64,000 bases of DNA from Sphingomonadales bacterium (GCA_022844405.1 JALHLV010000013.1:62001-126000); one strand, 5' to 3'; counted from the stretch's first letter, positions 48,048-57,401 are shown. Translations and numbers: made by a program. Notes: a model not told the origin generated them from the letters alone.

Positions 48048-48425
48048 ATGATGTCCTATTTCATCGTGTTCCTCGGCGCCGGCATCGGCGGCATGATGCG
48101 CCACGGCGCCAACATCGCCGTCACGCGCGCGGTAGGCACCGGCTTTCCGCTGGGCATCATGGCGGTCAACGTCATCGGCTGCCTGCTGATGGGCCTGATC
48201 GCGGGATGGTTCGCGCTGAAGGGGCAGGCGGGGCAGGAGTGGCGGCTGTTCCTGGCCACCGGCATCCTGGGCGGCTTCACCACCTTCTCGGCGTTCTCGC
48301 TCGACACGGCGCTGCTCTGGGAGCGCGGCGAGTTGGGGCTGGCCGCACTTTATGTCGTCGGATCGGTCGTGCTGTCGCTGGCCGGCGTGTTCGCGGGGTT
48401 GTGGGCGATCCGGCAGATCGGCTAA
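48048..48425 (+). CDS. crcB: Fluoride ion channel CrcB/FluC
   Basis: A 125-residue four-helix membrane protein that exports fluoride as a dual-topology dimer. The family signatures are FLGAGIGGMMRHGANI, FPLGIMAVNVIGCLLMGLIA and TGILGGFTTFSAFSLDTALL. Two adjacent ATGs (48048 and 48051) could start it. I find no fluoride riboswitch in the short upstream gap. Confidence 0.95.
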   Translation: MMSYFIVFLGAGIGGMMRHGANIAVTRAVGTGFPLGIMAVNVIGCLLMGLIAGWFALKGQAGQEWRLFLATGILGGFTTFSAFSLDTALLWERGELGLAALYVVGSVVLSLAGVFAGLWAIRQIG

Positions 48426-48742
48426 TGCCTTATATCTAAAACTGTATTGTCATCCGCGCGTGCGTGCATGGGCGTCAACTTAAAGCGCCGGCCTCCCCTT
48501 TTTTTGTCATCCCCGCCAAGCGAAGCGCGCGCGGGGACCCATGTCTCCGCAGGCCTGTACGTCGATTTGGTTCGGTACATACGGTGATGCTGGATGGCAA
48601 GGCCGTAGCCGACATAGATATGGGTCCCCGCGCAAGAAAGGGGCGGGGATGACAAGATTTAATGGAGGGTTCAGGGCAGGGTCCGGACGACGGCCATGCC
48701 GACGAATCCGGAGCCGCCGATGACGGGGGCGTGCGCGTCGGA
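48426..48742. other. Gene-free 317-bp gap with palindromic repeat
   Basis: No convincing gene is seen. It holds the inverted repeat described at 48506-48653. On the reverse strand near 48680-48735 there is a short scrap reading DAHAPVIGGSGFVGMAVVRT, which resembles a Rossmann GGSGFVG motif but is closed by a stop after LP and has no room for a gene. It may be a degraded dehydrogenase/epimerase remnant. Confidence 0.5.
48506..48653. repeat. Inverted repeat with GTCATCCCCGCC / GGCGGGGATGAC ends
   Basis: The left arm (48506-48543) runs from GTCATCCCCGCC to CGCGGGGACCCAT; the right arm (48620-48653) runs from ATGGGTCCCCGCG to GGCGGGGATGAC. About 76 bp lie between. The arms each contain an inner stem, giving a cruciform-like plan. 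Such TCATCCCCGC...GGGGACCCAT elements are common dispersed intergenic repeats in proteobacteria (general knowledge). Confidence 0.75.
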
Positions 48743-49402
48743 TTAGAGCTCATATTTCGCGATCACCGTCTGTTCCGCCGCCGCATCCGCCAGCCATGCC
48801 TTCACCGCCGGGAGTTCCCATACCGCGTCCGCATAGGCCGCTGAAACCGCGTCCATCGTCACGCCATAGGTGCGGAACCGGCTGATCACCGGCGCGAACA
48901 TGGCGTCGGCGGCGCAGAACGGGCCGAACAGGAACGGGCCGCCGGAGCGCGCCAGGCAGTCGGCCCACAGCTGCTGCACGCGGGCGATGTCGGCGCCGGT
49001 CTCGGCGCCATACGAGAAATCTTCATACTTCCGGCGGGTATTCATCGGCATCTCGCCCCGCAGGCTCGAAAAACCCGCATGCATCTCGGCGCTGACGGCG
49101 CGGGCGAGGGCGCGCGCACCGCTATCCGCCGGCCAGATCGCCTTGCCGGGGAACTTGTCCGCCAGATATTCGATGATGGCGATGCTTTCCCACACGGTCA
49201 GGTCGCCGTCGCGCAGCACCGGCACCTTGCCGGCGGCGGACCAGTCGTCGATGAACTCGGTGGCGATCTCGTTGGTGACGTCGACCGATTTCAGCCGGCC
49301 GCGCACCAGGTCGTAGGGGATGCCGAAATGGTCGAGAACGAGCAGCGCCCGAACCGACCAGGACGAATAATTCTTATTGGCGATCAGTAGTTTGAGACTC
49401 AT
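48743..49402 (-). CDS. Glutathione S-transferase family protein
   Basis: A 219-residue GST. The thioredoxin-fold N-terminus reads MSLKLLIANKNYSSWSVRAL, with Ser in the catalytic position (NYSSWS), then VPVLRDGDLTVWESIAIIEY. A helical C-terminal domain follows. A role in detoxification or reductive conjugation is expected; the substrate is unknown. The start overlaps the 3' end of mazG by 29 bp. Confidence 0.93.
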   Translation of the reverse strand: MSLKLLIANKNYSSWSVRALLVLDHFGIPYDLVRGRLKSVDVTNEIATEFIDDWSAAGKVPVLRDGDLTVWESIAIIEYLADKFPGKAIWPADSGARALARAVSAEMHAGFSSLRGEMPMNTRRKYEDFSYGAETGADIARVQQLWADCLARSGGPFLFGPFCAADAMFAPVISRFRTYGVTMDAVSAAYADAVWELPAVKAWLADAAAEQTVIAKYEL

Positions 49403-50216
49403 TCCTCAACTCCTTTTTGGCCCGCTGCCATAAATCTTCCAGCTCTTCCAATGACTTGTCCTGCGGGCGCTCGCCGCGCGCCGCCAGAATGCTCTCGATG
49501 CGCCGGAACCGCTGCTCGAACCGCCGGTTGGTGCCGCGCAGCGCCCGTTCCGGGTCCACCTTCAGGAAACGCGCCAGATTGGTATAGGCGAACAGGATAT
49601 CGCCCAGCTCGCTCTCCAGCTTCTCGTGGTTGTCGGCGCCGGCCTTGGCGTCGGCCATTTCCACCGCCAGCTCGATGGTTTCCTCCTGGATTTTGTCGAG
49701 AACCTGGGACGCGTCCGGCCAGTCGAAACCGACCGTCGCCGCGCGCTTGGCCAGCTTCACCGAGCGCATCAGGGCAGGGTAGCCGTAGGCCACGCCGTCC
49801 AGCACGCTGGGCACGCGGCCTTCGGTACGGGCCTTCTCGTCGCGCTCGCGCTTCTTGTGGTCTTCCCAGGCGACGGTCTGGGCGTCGGCGTCCTCGACGG
49901 TGGCGTCGCTGAACACGTGCGGATGGCGGCGCAGCATCTTGCCGCAGATGGCGTCGACGACGTCGCCGAAGTCGAAGTCACCGGCTTCCGCCGCCATCTG
50001 CGCGTGGAACACCACCTGGAACAGCAGGTCGCCCAGCTCGTCCTTCAGCGATGTCATATCCTTGTCGGCGATGGCCTCGGCCACCTCGTAGGATTCCTCG
50101 ATGGTATAGGGCGCGATGGTGTCGAAGTTCTGCTCCTTATCCCACGGACAACCGTCCTTGGGGTCGCGCAGCCGGCGCATGATCGTGAGCAGGTCGTCGA
50201 TGCTGTGCCGTGCCAT
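49374..50216 (-). CDS. mazG: Nucleoside triphosphate pyrophosphohydrolase MazG
   Basis: A 280-residue protein with two MazG repeats. Metal-binding motifs are EESYEVAEAI plus ELGDLLFQVVFHAQMAAEAG in the first, and EETIELAVEM plus ESELGDILFAYTNLAR in the second. RLRDPKDGCPWDKEQNFDTI is the standard start. It hydrolyses (d)NTPs to monophosphates, cleaning non-canonical nucleotides and lowering ppGpp in E. coli. It is often near hflX in alphaproteobacteria. Confidence 0.96.
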   Translation of the reverse strand: MARHSIDDLLTIMRRLRDPKDGCPWDKEQNFDTIAPYTIEESYEVAEAIADKDMTSLKDELGDLLFQVVFHAQMAAEAGDFDFGDVVDAICGKMLRRHPHVFSDATVEDADAQTVAWEDHKKRERDEKARTEGRVPSVLDGVAYGYPALMRSVKLAKRAATVGFDWPDASQVLDKIQEETIELAVEMADAKAGADNHEKLESELGDILFAYTNLARFLKVDPERALRGTNRRFEQRFRRIESILAARGERPQDKSLEELEDLWQRAKKELRNESQTTDRQ

Positions 50217-50288
50217 GGAATACCTGTGGGGAAGGGGGTGGAAGCGCCCGTCTCCCTCCTATACCATCCCGGCAACAGGGGAGAAACC

Positions 50289-51071
50289 ATGAGCCGTCTG
50301 CTGTCGCTCGCCACCGGCAACCTGCCTGAATTCACGCCCATCGAGGTCGTCGAAGCCGCCGCCGCGGCCGGCTGGACGGCGTGCGGCATCTGGTTCGATC
50401 CCGAAAAATGGACCGCCCGGACCACGCGCGACACCCGCAACGCGTTCGAGCGCACCGGCCTGAAGCCGTTCGACATCGAGGTGGTGTGGATCCGGCCGGG
50501 CGAGGCGGACCCGAACCACGAACGCCTGCTGGCCGCGGGCGGCGAGATCGGCGTCGCCAACGCGCTGATGGTCAGCTCGGACCCGGACATGGACGCCACC
50601 AAGCGGCGCTTCGAGGCGCTGTGCCGGATCGCCGACAAATACGGCATCAACGCCTGCTTCGAGTTCCTGCCGATCACCGAGGTAAAGAGCCTGCCGGCCG
50701 GCCTCGATATCGTGCAGTCGGTCGGCCATCCGCGCGGCAAGCTGCTGGTCGACGCGCTGCACCTGGCGCGCTCCGGCGGTCACCCGGACATGCTGAAGGG
50801 CCTGCCGGCCGACCTGTTCACCTACGCCCAGATCTGCGACGCGCCGGCCAAACTGCCCGACATGGAGTTCAACACCATCCTGTATGAAGCCGTCGACGGA
50901 CGGCTGATGCCGGGCGAGGGTGAGTTGCCGGTGCGGGAAATGGTGGCGAACCTTCCTAAGGATTTGCCGCTCGCGCCGGAGCAGCGCTCCAAACCACTGC
51001 GCGACCAGCATCCGGACGCCACGGACCGGGCAAAGGCGATCCTCGAGGCGACGATCAGATTCCTGGGCTGA
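50289..51071 (+). CDS. Sugar phosphate isomerase/epimerase family (xylose isomerase-like TIM barrel)
   Basis: A 260-residue AP-endonuclease-2/xylose-isomerase-like barrel. It starts MSRLLSLATGNLPEFTPIEV; metal-ligand-type segments are ACFEFLPITEVKSL, KLLVDALHLARSGGHP and FTYAQICDAP. The C-terminus LRDQHPDATDRAKAILEATI is less typical. It is likely a sugar or polyol isomerase/epimerase; the substrate is not deduced. ATG at 50289 with AGGGGAGA upstream. It stands alone, divergent from mazG. Confidence 0.85.
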   Translation: MSRLLSLATGNLPEFTPIEVVEAAAAAGWTACGIWFDPEKWTARTTRDTRNAFERTGLKPFDIEVVWIRPGEADPNHERLLAAGGEIGVANALMVSSDPDMDATKRRFEALCRIADKYGINACFEFLPITEVKSLPAGLDIVQSVGHPRGKLLVDALHLARSGGHPDMLKGLPADLFTYAQICDAPAKLPDMEFNTILYEAVDGRLMPGEGELPVREMVANLPKDLPLAPEQRSKPLRDQHPDATDRAKAILEATIRFLG

Positions 51072-51113
51072 GTTCCTCAGGTCGGCTTTTCCCGGGCCGC
51101 CGGCGTTTCCCAC

Positions 51114-51211
51114 AGCCGTCATCCCGCTGAAGAGCGGGATCCAGACCTGCCTTACGAACAACCAGTGCTGATTGCCAAGTCTGGATCCCGGCCGTCGCCG
51201 GGATGACGGCT
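51114..51211. repeat. Inverted repeat with CGTCATCCCG ends
   Basis: AGCCGTCATCCCG and CGGGATCCAGAC (51114-51146) are mirrored by GTCTGGATCCCG and CGGGATGACGGCT (51179-51211). Each arm is itself a hairpin (CATCCCGctgaagaGCGGGAT; GATCCCGgccgtcgCCGGGAT). This is a typical GTCATCCCG-class dispersed repeat, lying between convergent genes. Confidence 0.8.
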
Positions 51212-51276
51212 GATGATGTGTGATGCTCTAGAGAGAGGGGCGCAGAGAAACGCGTGAGAAGTGGCCCAATCCCCTA

Positions 51277-51318
51277 ATCCATAAATCGCATAATATATAT
51301 TATGTTAAATAATGGATT
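51277..51318. repeat. AT-rich 42-bp imperfect palindrome
   Basis: AATCCAT (51277-51283) and ATGGATT (51312-51318) enclose the perfect 16-bp palindrome CATAATATATATTATG (51289-51304). The base composition contrasts sharply with the ~67% GC surroundings. It could be an operator, a cruciform or an insertion scar; there is no direct evidence for any of these. Confidence 0.6.
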
Positions 51319-51408
51319 GGTTAATGCTGTCAAAGGCTTAGGGTCTCTCTGATTGCGTTATCGCTGAGGACGGCAAGCGTGAAACCGGTCGCCCGCCGTC
51401 GCGGCCGC

Positions 51409-52161
51409 TCAGAGGTCGAGCACCATGCCGTCATAGGCCGGCTCGATGCCGGCCGGCAGCTGGCGCTTCAGCGTCTCGTAGTCCATGTCCCAGGTCATGT
51501 GGGTCAGCACGGCGCGTTTCGGCTTCACGCGCTCGATCCAGCCCAGGGTCATGTCGAGATGCGCGTGCGTCGGATGCGGCTCGTAGCGCAGCGCATCGAC
51601 GATCCACAGCTCGATGCCGGACAGCGCTTCGAACGCGGCCTCGCCGAGCCCGTTCAGGTCGGTGGAATATGCGGCTTTTCCAAAGCGATAGCCGAGCGAC
51701 TTGAGATCGCCGTGGGCCTGCTCGAACGGCGTCACCGGGATTTCGCCGACATGGAACGGCCCGCCGATCAGGCGCTGCTCACAGATCGCCGGATAGCCGT
51801 GCTGGGAGACGAACACATAGTCGAACCGCTGCATCAGCGTATCGAGCGTGGCCTGGTCGCCATAGACCGGAATCCGGCCGCCCATGGCCCAGGACAGGCC
51901 GCGCAGATCGTCGATGCCGTGGGTGTGATCGGCGTGGTCGTGGGTGTAAAGCACGCCGTCCAACCTATTGATATGGGCTGAAAGGCACTGCTCGCGCAGG
52001 TCGGGCGAGGTGTCGACGATCAGGCGCGTGGCGCCCTGCTCCACCGCGATCGACACGCGCCGCCGCCGGTTCTTCGGATTGTCCGGATCGCACGCGCCCC
52101 AATGGTTGCCGATGCGCGGCACGCCGCCCGAGGTACCGCAGCCCAGCACGGTGATCCTCAC
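51409..52161 (-). CDS. MBL-fold metallohydrolase (PhnP-like)
   Basis: A 250-residue metallo-beta-lactamase-fold hydrolase. It starts MRITVLGCGTSGGVPRIGNH, the hallmark of this subgroup. The metal motif THDHADHTHGIDDLRG is followed by later ligands in ALRYEPHPTHAHLDMTLGWI and VLTHMTWDMDY. Relatives are phosphodiesterases acting on small phosphates or nucleotides. ATGA overlap with tatD shows co-translation within the metG-tatD-MBL unit. Confidence 0.92.
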   Translation of the reverse strand: MRITVLGCGTSGGVPRIGNHWGACDPDNPKNRRRRVSIAVEQGATRLIVDTSPDLREQCLSAHINRLDGVLYTHDHADHTHGIDDLRGLSWAMGGRIPVYGDQATLDTLMQRFDYVFVSQHGYPAICEQRLIGGPFHVGEIPVTPFEQAHGDLKSLGYRFGKAAYSTDLNGLGEAAFEALSGIELWIVDALRYEPHPTHAHLDMTLGWIERVKPKRAVLTHMTWDMDYETLKRQLPAGIEPAYDGMVLDL

Positions 52162-52952
52162 GGCCCCACGACTCCGGGTCGAGGAACCTTGGTGAAGAGG
52201 CGCAGGAAATTCTCGGTGGTTCGCGCCGCAAGCTCTTCCAGAGACAGGTCTTTCAGCCCGGCTACAATGTTCGCCGTGTGCACCACGAAGGACGGCTCGT
52301 TGTCCTTGCCGCGGAACGGGATCGGCGCCAGGTAGGGCGAATCCGTCTCGACCAGCAGCCGGTCCAGCGGCAGCGCGCGGATGGTGTCGCGCAGCGCCTC
52401 CGCCTTCTTGAAGGTGGCGATGCCGGAAATCGAGATGTACAGGCCCAGTTCCACCGATTTCTCCGCCAGTTCGCGGCTCGAGCTGAAGCAGTGGATCAGG
52501 CCGGGATAGGCGCCCTGCCCCATTTCCTCGGCCAGGATGCGGGTGGTGTCGTCGTCGGCGTCGCGGGTGTGGACGATCAGCGGCAGGCCGGTCTCCCGCG
52601 CCGCCTTGATGTGCTCGCGGAATACGTGCTGCTGGATGTCGCGCGGGCTGTGCTCGTAGAAATAGTCGAGCCCGGTCTCGCCGATGCCGACCACTTTCGG
52701 ATGCCTGGCCCGCTCGATCAGCTGGCGCGCCACCGTGTCCGGTTCGGTTTCCGCCTCATGGGGATGCACGCCGACGCTGCAGTAGATGTTGTCGTAGCGC
52801 TCGGCGATGGCGAGCACCTTGTCGAACCGGCTGAGCGCCGTGGAAATGGTCAGCATCATGCCGACGCCGGCCGCCTCGGCGCGCGCGACCACGCCGTCGA
52901 TATCCGCGATTAGCTGCGGGAAATCCAGGTGACAATGTGAATCAACAAGCAT
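52158..52952 (-). CDS. TatD family hydrolase (3'-5' DNase)
   Basis: A 264-residue metal-dependent TIM-barrel hydrolase. Metal ligands are in MLVDSHCHLDFPQL, SVGVHPHEAE, GIGETGLDYFYEHS, PLIVHTRDADDD and LIHCFSSS, with LLVETDSPYLAP near the end. Family enzymes are nucleases or deacylases. It is situated between metG and the MBL gene as in many bacteria; 12 bp separate it from metG. Confidence 0.95.
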   Translation of the reverse strand: MLVDSHCHLDFPQLIADIDGVVARAEAAGVGMMLTISTALSRFDKVLAIAERYDNIYCSVGVHPHEAETEPDTVARQLIERARHPKVVGIGETGLDYFYEHSPRDIQQHVFREHIKAARETGLPLIVHTRDADDDTTRILAEEMGQGAYPGLIHCFSSSRELAEKSVELGLYISISGIATFKKAEALRDTIRALPLDRLLVETDSPYLAPIPFRGKDNEPSFVVHTANIVAGLKDLSLEELAARTTENFLRLFTKVPRPGVVGP

Positions 52953-52964
52953 CCGTAAGCCGTT

Positions 52965-54509
52965 CTAGGAGGCCGCTTCTTCGACAAAACGCGGAAACAG
53001 GCCCTGCGGTTGCCCGATAGGCGTCCCGGCCGCGAGGCGACCCGCCTCACCCAGCGAACTAAAGTCGCGGTTGCCCGTGGCAACCCCCAGCATGTCCAGC
53101 AGCTTTCCGGCCGCGTCCGGGATGACCGGCTGGCTTAGGATGGCGATGTTGCGCAGCGTCTCGGCCACCAGATAGAGCACCGTTCCCATCCGCGCCGGAT
53201 CGGTTTTCTTGAGCGCCCAGGGCTCGGTGCGCGCGATATAGACGTCACCTTCGGCAATAAGCGCCCACAACACGCTGAGCGCATTATGGATTTCCTGGCT
53301 TTCCATGGCTTCGCGCATGGCCGCAGCCGTCGCATCGATGGACGCGAGCAGCGCCGTGTCGCCGGCGTCGAACGCGCCCGGCGCCGGCAGCGACCCGTCG
53401 CAGTTCTTGAAGATCATGCTCAGCGTGCGCTGGGCCAAATTGCCGATGCCGTTCGCGAGGTCGCCGTTGATCCGGTGGATGATGCCTTCGCGCGAGAAGC
53501 TGCCATCCTTGCCGAACGGCACCTCGCGGGCGAGGAAATAGCGGATCTGGTCGAGGCCGAACTCGTCGACCAGCGCCTCGGGCGTGATCACGTTGCCCAG
53601 CGACTTCGACATCTTCACGCCTTCCAGGTTGAGGAATCCGTGGGCGAAGACGCGCCTGGGCAGCGGCAGCTCGGCCGACATCAGGAACGCCGGCCAATAG
53701 ACTGTATGGAAACGGATAATGTCCTTGCCGATCACATGAAGATCGGCCGGCCACCGGCGCGCGAACTTCTCGGCGTCCGACGGGAATCCGGCACCGGTAA
53801 TGTAGTTGGTCAGCGCATCGAGCCAGACATAGACGATGTGCTCGGGATCGTTCGGGACCGGGATGCCCCAGGTGAAGCTGGTGCGCGACACCGACAGGTC
53901 TTTCAGGCCGCCCCTCACGAAGCTGACGATCTCGTTGCGGCGCGTATCAGGCAGGAGGAAGTCCGGCTGGCTCTCGTAGAGCGCCAGCAGCCTGTCCTCG
54001 TAGGCCGACAGCCGGAAGAAGTAGCTTGGCTCCTCGACCCATTGCACCGCCTTGCCTTCTTCCGTGCGGAACTGGCCGTCCTCGCCCTTCTCCAGCTCGG
54101 ATTCGGGGAAGAATGCCTCGTCGCTAACCGAATACCAGCCGGCGTATTTGTCGAGGTAGATGTCGCCTTTGGCGAGCATCCGGTTCCACATCTCCTCCAC
54201 GGCCGCGTAGTGGCGCGGCTGGGTGGTGCGGATGAAGTCGTCGTTGGAGATGCCGAGCATGGCGCACATCGCTTCGAACTTGGCCGCGTTCTCACCAGCG
54301 AACTCCAGCGGTGTCTTGCCCGCCTTTTCCGCCGACTGCTCGACCTTCTCGCCATGCTCGTCCGTGCCGGTCAGGAACAGCACGTCGTAGCCGTCCAGCC
54401 GCTTGAACCGGGCGATGATGTCGGTGGTGATCTTCTCGTACGCGTGGCCCAGATGCGGCGCGCCATTCACGTAATCGATGGCGGTGGTGATAGTGAAAGT
54501 CTTTGTCAT
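52965..54509 (-). CDS. metG: Methionyl-tRNA synthetase
   Basis: A 514-residue class I synthetase. It starts [20 protein letters not shown]; the HIGH box is APHLGHAY and the KMSKS box is VKMSKSLGN. The connective region ([20 protein letters not shown]) lacks the CxxC zinc knuckles, as in the short bacterial type, and there is no C-terminal tRNA-binding OB domain. ATG at 54509 overlaps the holB stop (ATGA). Confidence 0.97.
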   Translation of the reverse strand: MTKTFTITTAIDYVNGAPHLGHAYEKITTDIIARFKRLDGYDVLFLTGTDEHGEKVEQSAEKAGKTPLEFAGENAAKFEAMCAMLGISNDDFIRTTQPRHYAAVEEMWNRMLAKGDIYLDKYAGWYSVSDEAFFPESELEKGEDGQFRTEEGKAVQWVEEPSYFFRLSAYEDRLLALYESQPDFLLPDTRRNEIVSFVRGGLKDLSVSRTSFTWGIPVPNDPEHIVYVWLDALTNYITGAGFPSDAEKFARRWPADLHVIGKDIIRFHTVYWPAFLMSAELPLPRRVFAHGFLNLEGVKMSKSLGNVITPEALVDEFGLDQIRYFLAREVPFGKDGSFSREGIIHRINGDLANGIGNLAQRTLSMIFKNCDGSLPAPGAFDAGDTALLASIDATAAAMREAMESQEIHNALSVLWALIAEGDVYIARTEPWALKKTDPARMGTVLYLVAETLRNIAILSQPVIPDAAGKLLDMLGVATGNRDFSSLGEAGRLAAGTPIGQPQGLFPRFVEEAAS

Positions 54510-55609
54510 GCCGTGATGGCCTGGAGCCTGCTGAATACCGTGAGCGTCACCTGCTTGGGGTCGAGGTTGACCGCCTCGCCCCGGGCAAACAGGTGGCCGG
54601 TGTTCTCCCATACCTCGATCCATTGATCAAGACCGCCACGCCCGGCGAGCCGCGCGAACACGTCCGTCTCGCCGGCCGTCAGTCCCGGTTCGGCGCCCCG
54701 CGTGGCGGCGAAGGCGATCAGCCGCTTGAGAATGCCGTCGAGCAGCTCCCCCAGCAGGCGGAAGTCGTCGATGGCCTGCCGGCCGGCGACCGCGTCGCCC
54801 AGCGCGTGCAGCGCCTGCGGGTTCACCCCGGGCAACTCGGCCAGCAGCGCCATGGCCTTGCGGTAGAGCTCGGCGCCGCCCGCGTCGGCCAGCGCCATGG
54901 CGCGCCCGGGGCTGCCGTCCGACAGGGCAACGATCAGATCGCGGTCCTCGGGCGGCAGCACGACACCCTGGTTCGCCAGGGCGGCGGCCACCTGATTGCC
55001 CGCCAGTGGCCGCAGGGCCAGCGTCTGGCAGCGCGAGCGGATGGTGGGCAGCAGCCGGCCCGGCGCATGGGCAAGCAGCAGCAGGGCGGCGCGCTTGGGC
55101 GGCTCCTCGAGCATCTTCAGCAGCGCGTTGGCCGACTGCCGGTTCATCTCGTCGGCGCTGTCGATGATGGCGATGCGCCACGGCGCGTCGGCGGTCATGC
55201 CGAAGAAGCCGTGCAACTTGCGGATGTCGTCGACGACGATCTCGCCGCGCAGGCGATTTCCCTTGTCGTCCCAGGCGCGGGCGATGGACGTCAGGCCGGG
55301 ATGACCGCCCTGCGCTACGAGCCGCCAGGCGCGCGAGTCCGTCGCTACATCGAGGCTGGTTGGCGCCGGCGCGCCAAACAGGCCGCCCGCGTCCGCCGGA
55401 TCGCCGGTCTCCAGCAGGAAGCGCGCGAAGCGGTAGGCGAGTGTCGCCTTGCCGACACCGCGCGGACCGCTGATCAGCCACGCATGGGGCAGCCGGCCGC
55501 CCGCGTGGGCCGACAGCAGCAGCTCTTCCGCCGCGCCGTGGCCGATCAGCGCTCCGGTCAGCCGCGGGTGGCGCGGATCTTCCTCGGGTTTCAGGGCGCG
55601 GTCGGCCAT
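54506..55609 (-). CDS. holB: DNA polymerase III subunit delta'
   Basis: A 367-residue clamp-loader subunit. The AAA+ fold shows a Walker A-like [40 protein letters not shown] (sensor/Walker B region) and [20 protein letters not shown] with the SRC-type motif in [13 protein letters not shown]. Delta' is the rigid stator of the clamp loader. It is coupled to tmk upstream (overlap at 55609) and to metG downstream (ATGA). Confidence 0.95.
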   Translation of the reverse strand: MADRALKPEEDPRHPRLTGALIGHGAAEELLLSAHAGGRLPHAWLISGPRGVGKATLAYRFARFLLETGDPADAGGLFGAPAPTSLDVATDSRAWRLVAQGGHPGLTSIARAWDDKGNRLRGEIVVDDIRKLHGFFGMTADAPWRIAIIDSADEMNRQSANALLKMLEEPPKRAALLLLAHAPGRLLPTIRSRCQTLALRPLAGNQVAAALANQGVVLPPEDRDLIVALSDGSPGRAMALADAGGAELYRKAMALLAELPGVNPQALHALGDAVAGRQAIDDFRLLGELLDGILKRLIAFAATRGAEPGLTAGETDVFARLAGRGGLDQWIEVWENTGHLFARGEAVNLDPKQVTLTVFSRLQAITA

Positions 55610-56229
55610 CAGCCCACCTTGAGGCGTTCTTTGACCGTGGCCCAGATCGCCTCGTGGACCGTCTCGACAGGCCGGTTGGCGTCGATCACCACGCAGCGCG
55701 CCGGCTCGCGGGCGGCGATGTCGAGGAACGCCTGGCGCACGGCTTCGTGGAAATCCCGGCCCATCAGCTCGTAGCGCGTCTCGTGGTTGACGTGCCGCCG
55801 GAGCGACCGGTCGAGGCCGATGCCGATGGGCATGTCCAGGACCAGGGTCAGATCGGGCTTCAACCGTCCGGCGACCAGGCGGTAGAGCTTTTCCACCGTC
55901 GGCCGGCCGAGCGCCTGCGCATAGCCCTGATAGGCCATGCTGGAATCGGCGAACCGGTCGCACAGCACCCACGACCCCTCCTCCAGCGACGGCAGGATGG
56001 TCTCCTGCAGATGCTCGGCGCGGGCGGCGAAATGCAGCAGCGTCTCGGCCATTGGCGTCCAGTTCCGGTCGCCCTGCACCAACAGGTTGCGGATCGGGCC
56101 GTTGGGCTCGCGGGTCTCGACGACGCCGATGCCATGGGTCTTGAGCCGCGCCGACAGCAGGCCGAGCTGTGTCGACTTCCCGGCGCCCTCGCCGCCCTCG
56201 AACGTGACGAAGGTGCCGCGGCGGGGCAT
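55609..56229 (-). CDS. tmk: Thymidylate kinase
   Basis: A 206-residue dTMP kinase. The P-loop is TFEGGEGAGKSTQLGLL, and the DRF motif is VLCDRFADSSMAYQGYA. The dTMP-binding stretch usually reading TREPGGTPxAE is shortened to TREPNGPIRNLLVQ, apparently lacking about four residues, with WTPMAETLLHFAARAEHLQE after it. It probably remains active because the other motifs are intact. ATG overlaps the dacA stop; the same operon is tmk-holB-metG-tatD. Confidence 0.94.
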   Translation of the reverse strand: MPRRGTFVTFEGGEGAGKSTQLGLLSARLKTHGIGVVETREPNGPIRNLLVQGDRNWTPMAETLLHFAARAEHLQETILPSLEEGSWVLCDRFADSSMAYQGYAQALGRPTVEKLYRLVAGRLKPDLTLVLDMPIGIGLDRSLRRHVNHETRYELMGRDFHEAVRQAFLDIAAREPARCVVIDANRPVETVHEAIWATVKERLKVG

Positions 56230-57401
56230 CACTTTTCGCCCGACGAGCCCGACAGCAGATAATCGATGGCCGAGCCGATCTTGCCGGTGGCGCCGACCTT
56301 TTCCACGTCCTCGGCGACCACCAGCGGCACCTGGATCGCGTCCATGCCGGGAAGCGTCACGGTGACGGTGCCGACCTGGGCGCCTTTCCTGGTGCCGGCC
56401 TTCACCGGGGCGGTGTACTTGATCCGGGCCTTCGCGCCCATCTTGGCCTCGCGGCTCAGGGTCAGGGTGACGTCCTTGGCGACGGTCAGGCCGACCTTCG
56501 CCTTCACGCCCAGCCACACCGGCGCCTCCTCGATCACCGTGCCCGCCTTCAGCAGCGTATAGGTGTCGAAGTTGCGGAAGCCCCATTCCATCAGACCGCG
56601 CGATTCCTCGGCGCGGGCCTTGGTGCTGGGCAGGCCGTTGATCACCAGGATCAGCCGGGTCTGGCCGCGCTTGCCGGAAACGGTGACGCCGTAACCGCCC
56701 TCCTCGGTGTAGCCGGTCTTGAGGCCGTCGACGCCATCGACCACGCCGAGCGTCGGATTGCGGTTCTGCTGGCTGATCGGCGCGCCGGTCTTCAGGTTCT
56801 CGCCATAGGCGAACTCGCGCTGCGCGTAATACGGATAGTATTCGGGGAAATCTCGGATGATATGTCCGGCCAGGATCGCCAGATCCCGCGCCGACGAATA
56901 GTGCTCCGGCTCGGCCAAGCCGTGCGGGTTGACGAAATGCGAGTTCTTCATGCCGAGCTGGGCCGCCATCTGGTTCATCATGTTGCCGAAGCCTTCGACC
57001 GAGCCGCCCAGCCCTTCGGCCAGCGCCACGCAGGCGTCGTTGCCGGAGACGATGATGGTGCCCTTCAGCAGGTCCTCGACCTTTACCCGGTCGCCGACCT
57101 TCAGGAACATGGTCGAGCCGCCCATCTTCCAGGCGCGCTCGCTGACCGTCAGCTCCTCGTCCAGCTTCATCGCCTTCTTCTTCAGCGCGTCGAAGATGAC
57201 GTAGTCGGTCATCATCTTGGTCATCGACGACGGCGCCATGCGCTCGTCGGGCGCCTTCTCCATCAGCACTGCCCCCGTCGTATAGTCGATCATGATCGCC
57301 TGCTTGGCCTGGATATCGTAGGGCGGCGGCGCGGCATGGGCGGCGAGCGGCGCGCCGACGAGAACGGAAAGCAGAAGCGTCAAGCAGCGAAGTCGCGGCA
57401 T
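56229..57401 (-). CDS. dacA: D-alanyl-D-alanine carboxypeptidase (PBP5/6 type)
   Basis: A 390-residue penicillin-binding protein. The signal peptide is at 1-23 (MPRLRCLTLLLSVLVGAPLA...A). The active-site triad of motifs is SxxK at Ser59-Lys62 (PSSMTK), SGN (IVSGNDACVAL) and KTG (DGLKTGYTEEGG). A C-terminal beta domain (GAQVGTVTVTLPGMDAIQVP) and a short tail complete it. It trims pentapeptide stems in the periplasm. It is separated from rlpA, its usual neighbour, by the 3.3-kb TadG/TadE insert. Confidence 0.96.
   Translation of the reverse strand: MPRLRCLTLLLSVLVGAPLAAHAAPPPYDIQAKQAIMIDYTTGAVLMEKAPDERMAPSSMTKMMTDYVIFDALKKKAMKLDEELTVSERAWKMGGSTMFLKVGDRVKVEDLLKGTIIVSGNDACVALAEGLGGSVEGFGNMMNQMAAQLGMKNSHFVNPHGLAEPEHYSSARDLAILAGHIIRDFPEYYPYYAQREFAYGENLKTGAPISQQNRNPTLGVVDGVDGLKTGYTEEGGYGVTVSGKRGQTRLILVINGLPSTKARAEESRGLMEWGFRNFDTYTLLKAGTVIEEAPVWLGVKAKVGLTVAKDVTLTLSREAKMGAKARIKYTAPVKAGTRKGAQVGTVTVTLPGMDAIQVPLVVAEDVEKVGATGKIGSAIDYLLSGSSGEK

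Larger units (their letters stand above)
51072..51408. other. Gene-free 337-bp gap with two palindromic structures
   Basis: No gene is seen. It contains the inverted repeat at 51114-51211 and the AT-rich palindrome at 51277-51318. Genes converge on it from both sides (isomerase rightward, MBL gene leftward). Confidence 0.7.

Noticed and set aside
48680-48735. N-terminal GGSGFVG motif of an NAD-dependent epimerase on the reverse strand
   Set aside because: The frame stops a few codons later and has no room for a gene; at most a degraded scrap.
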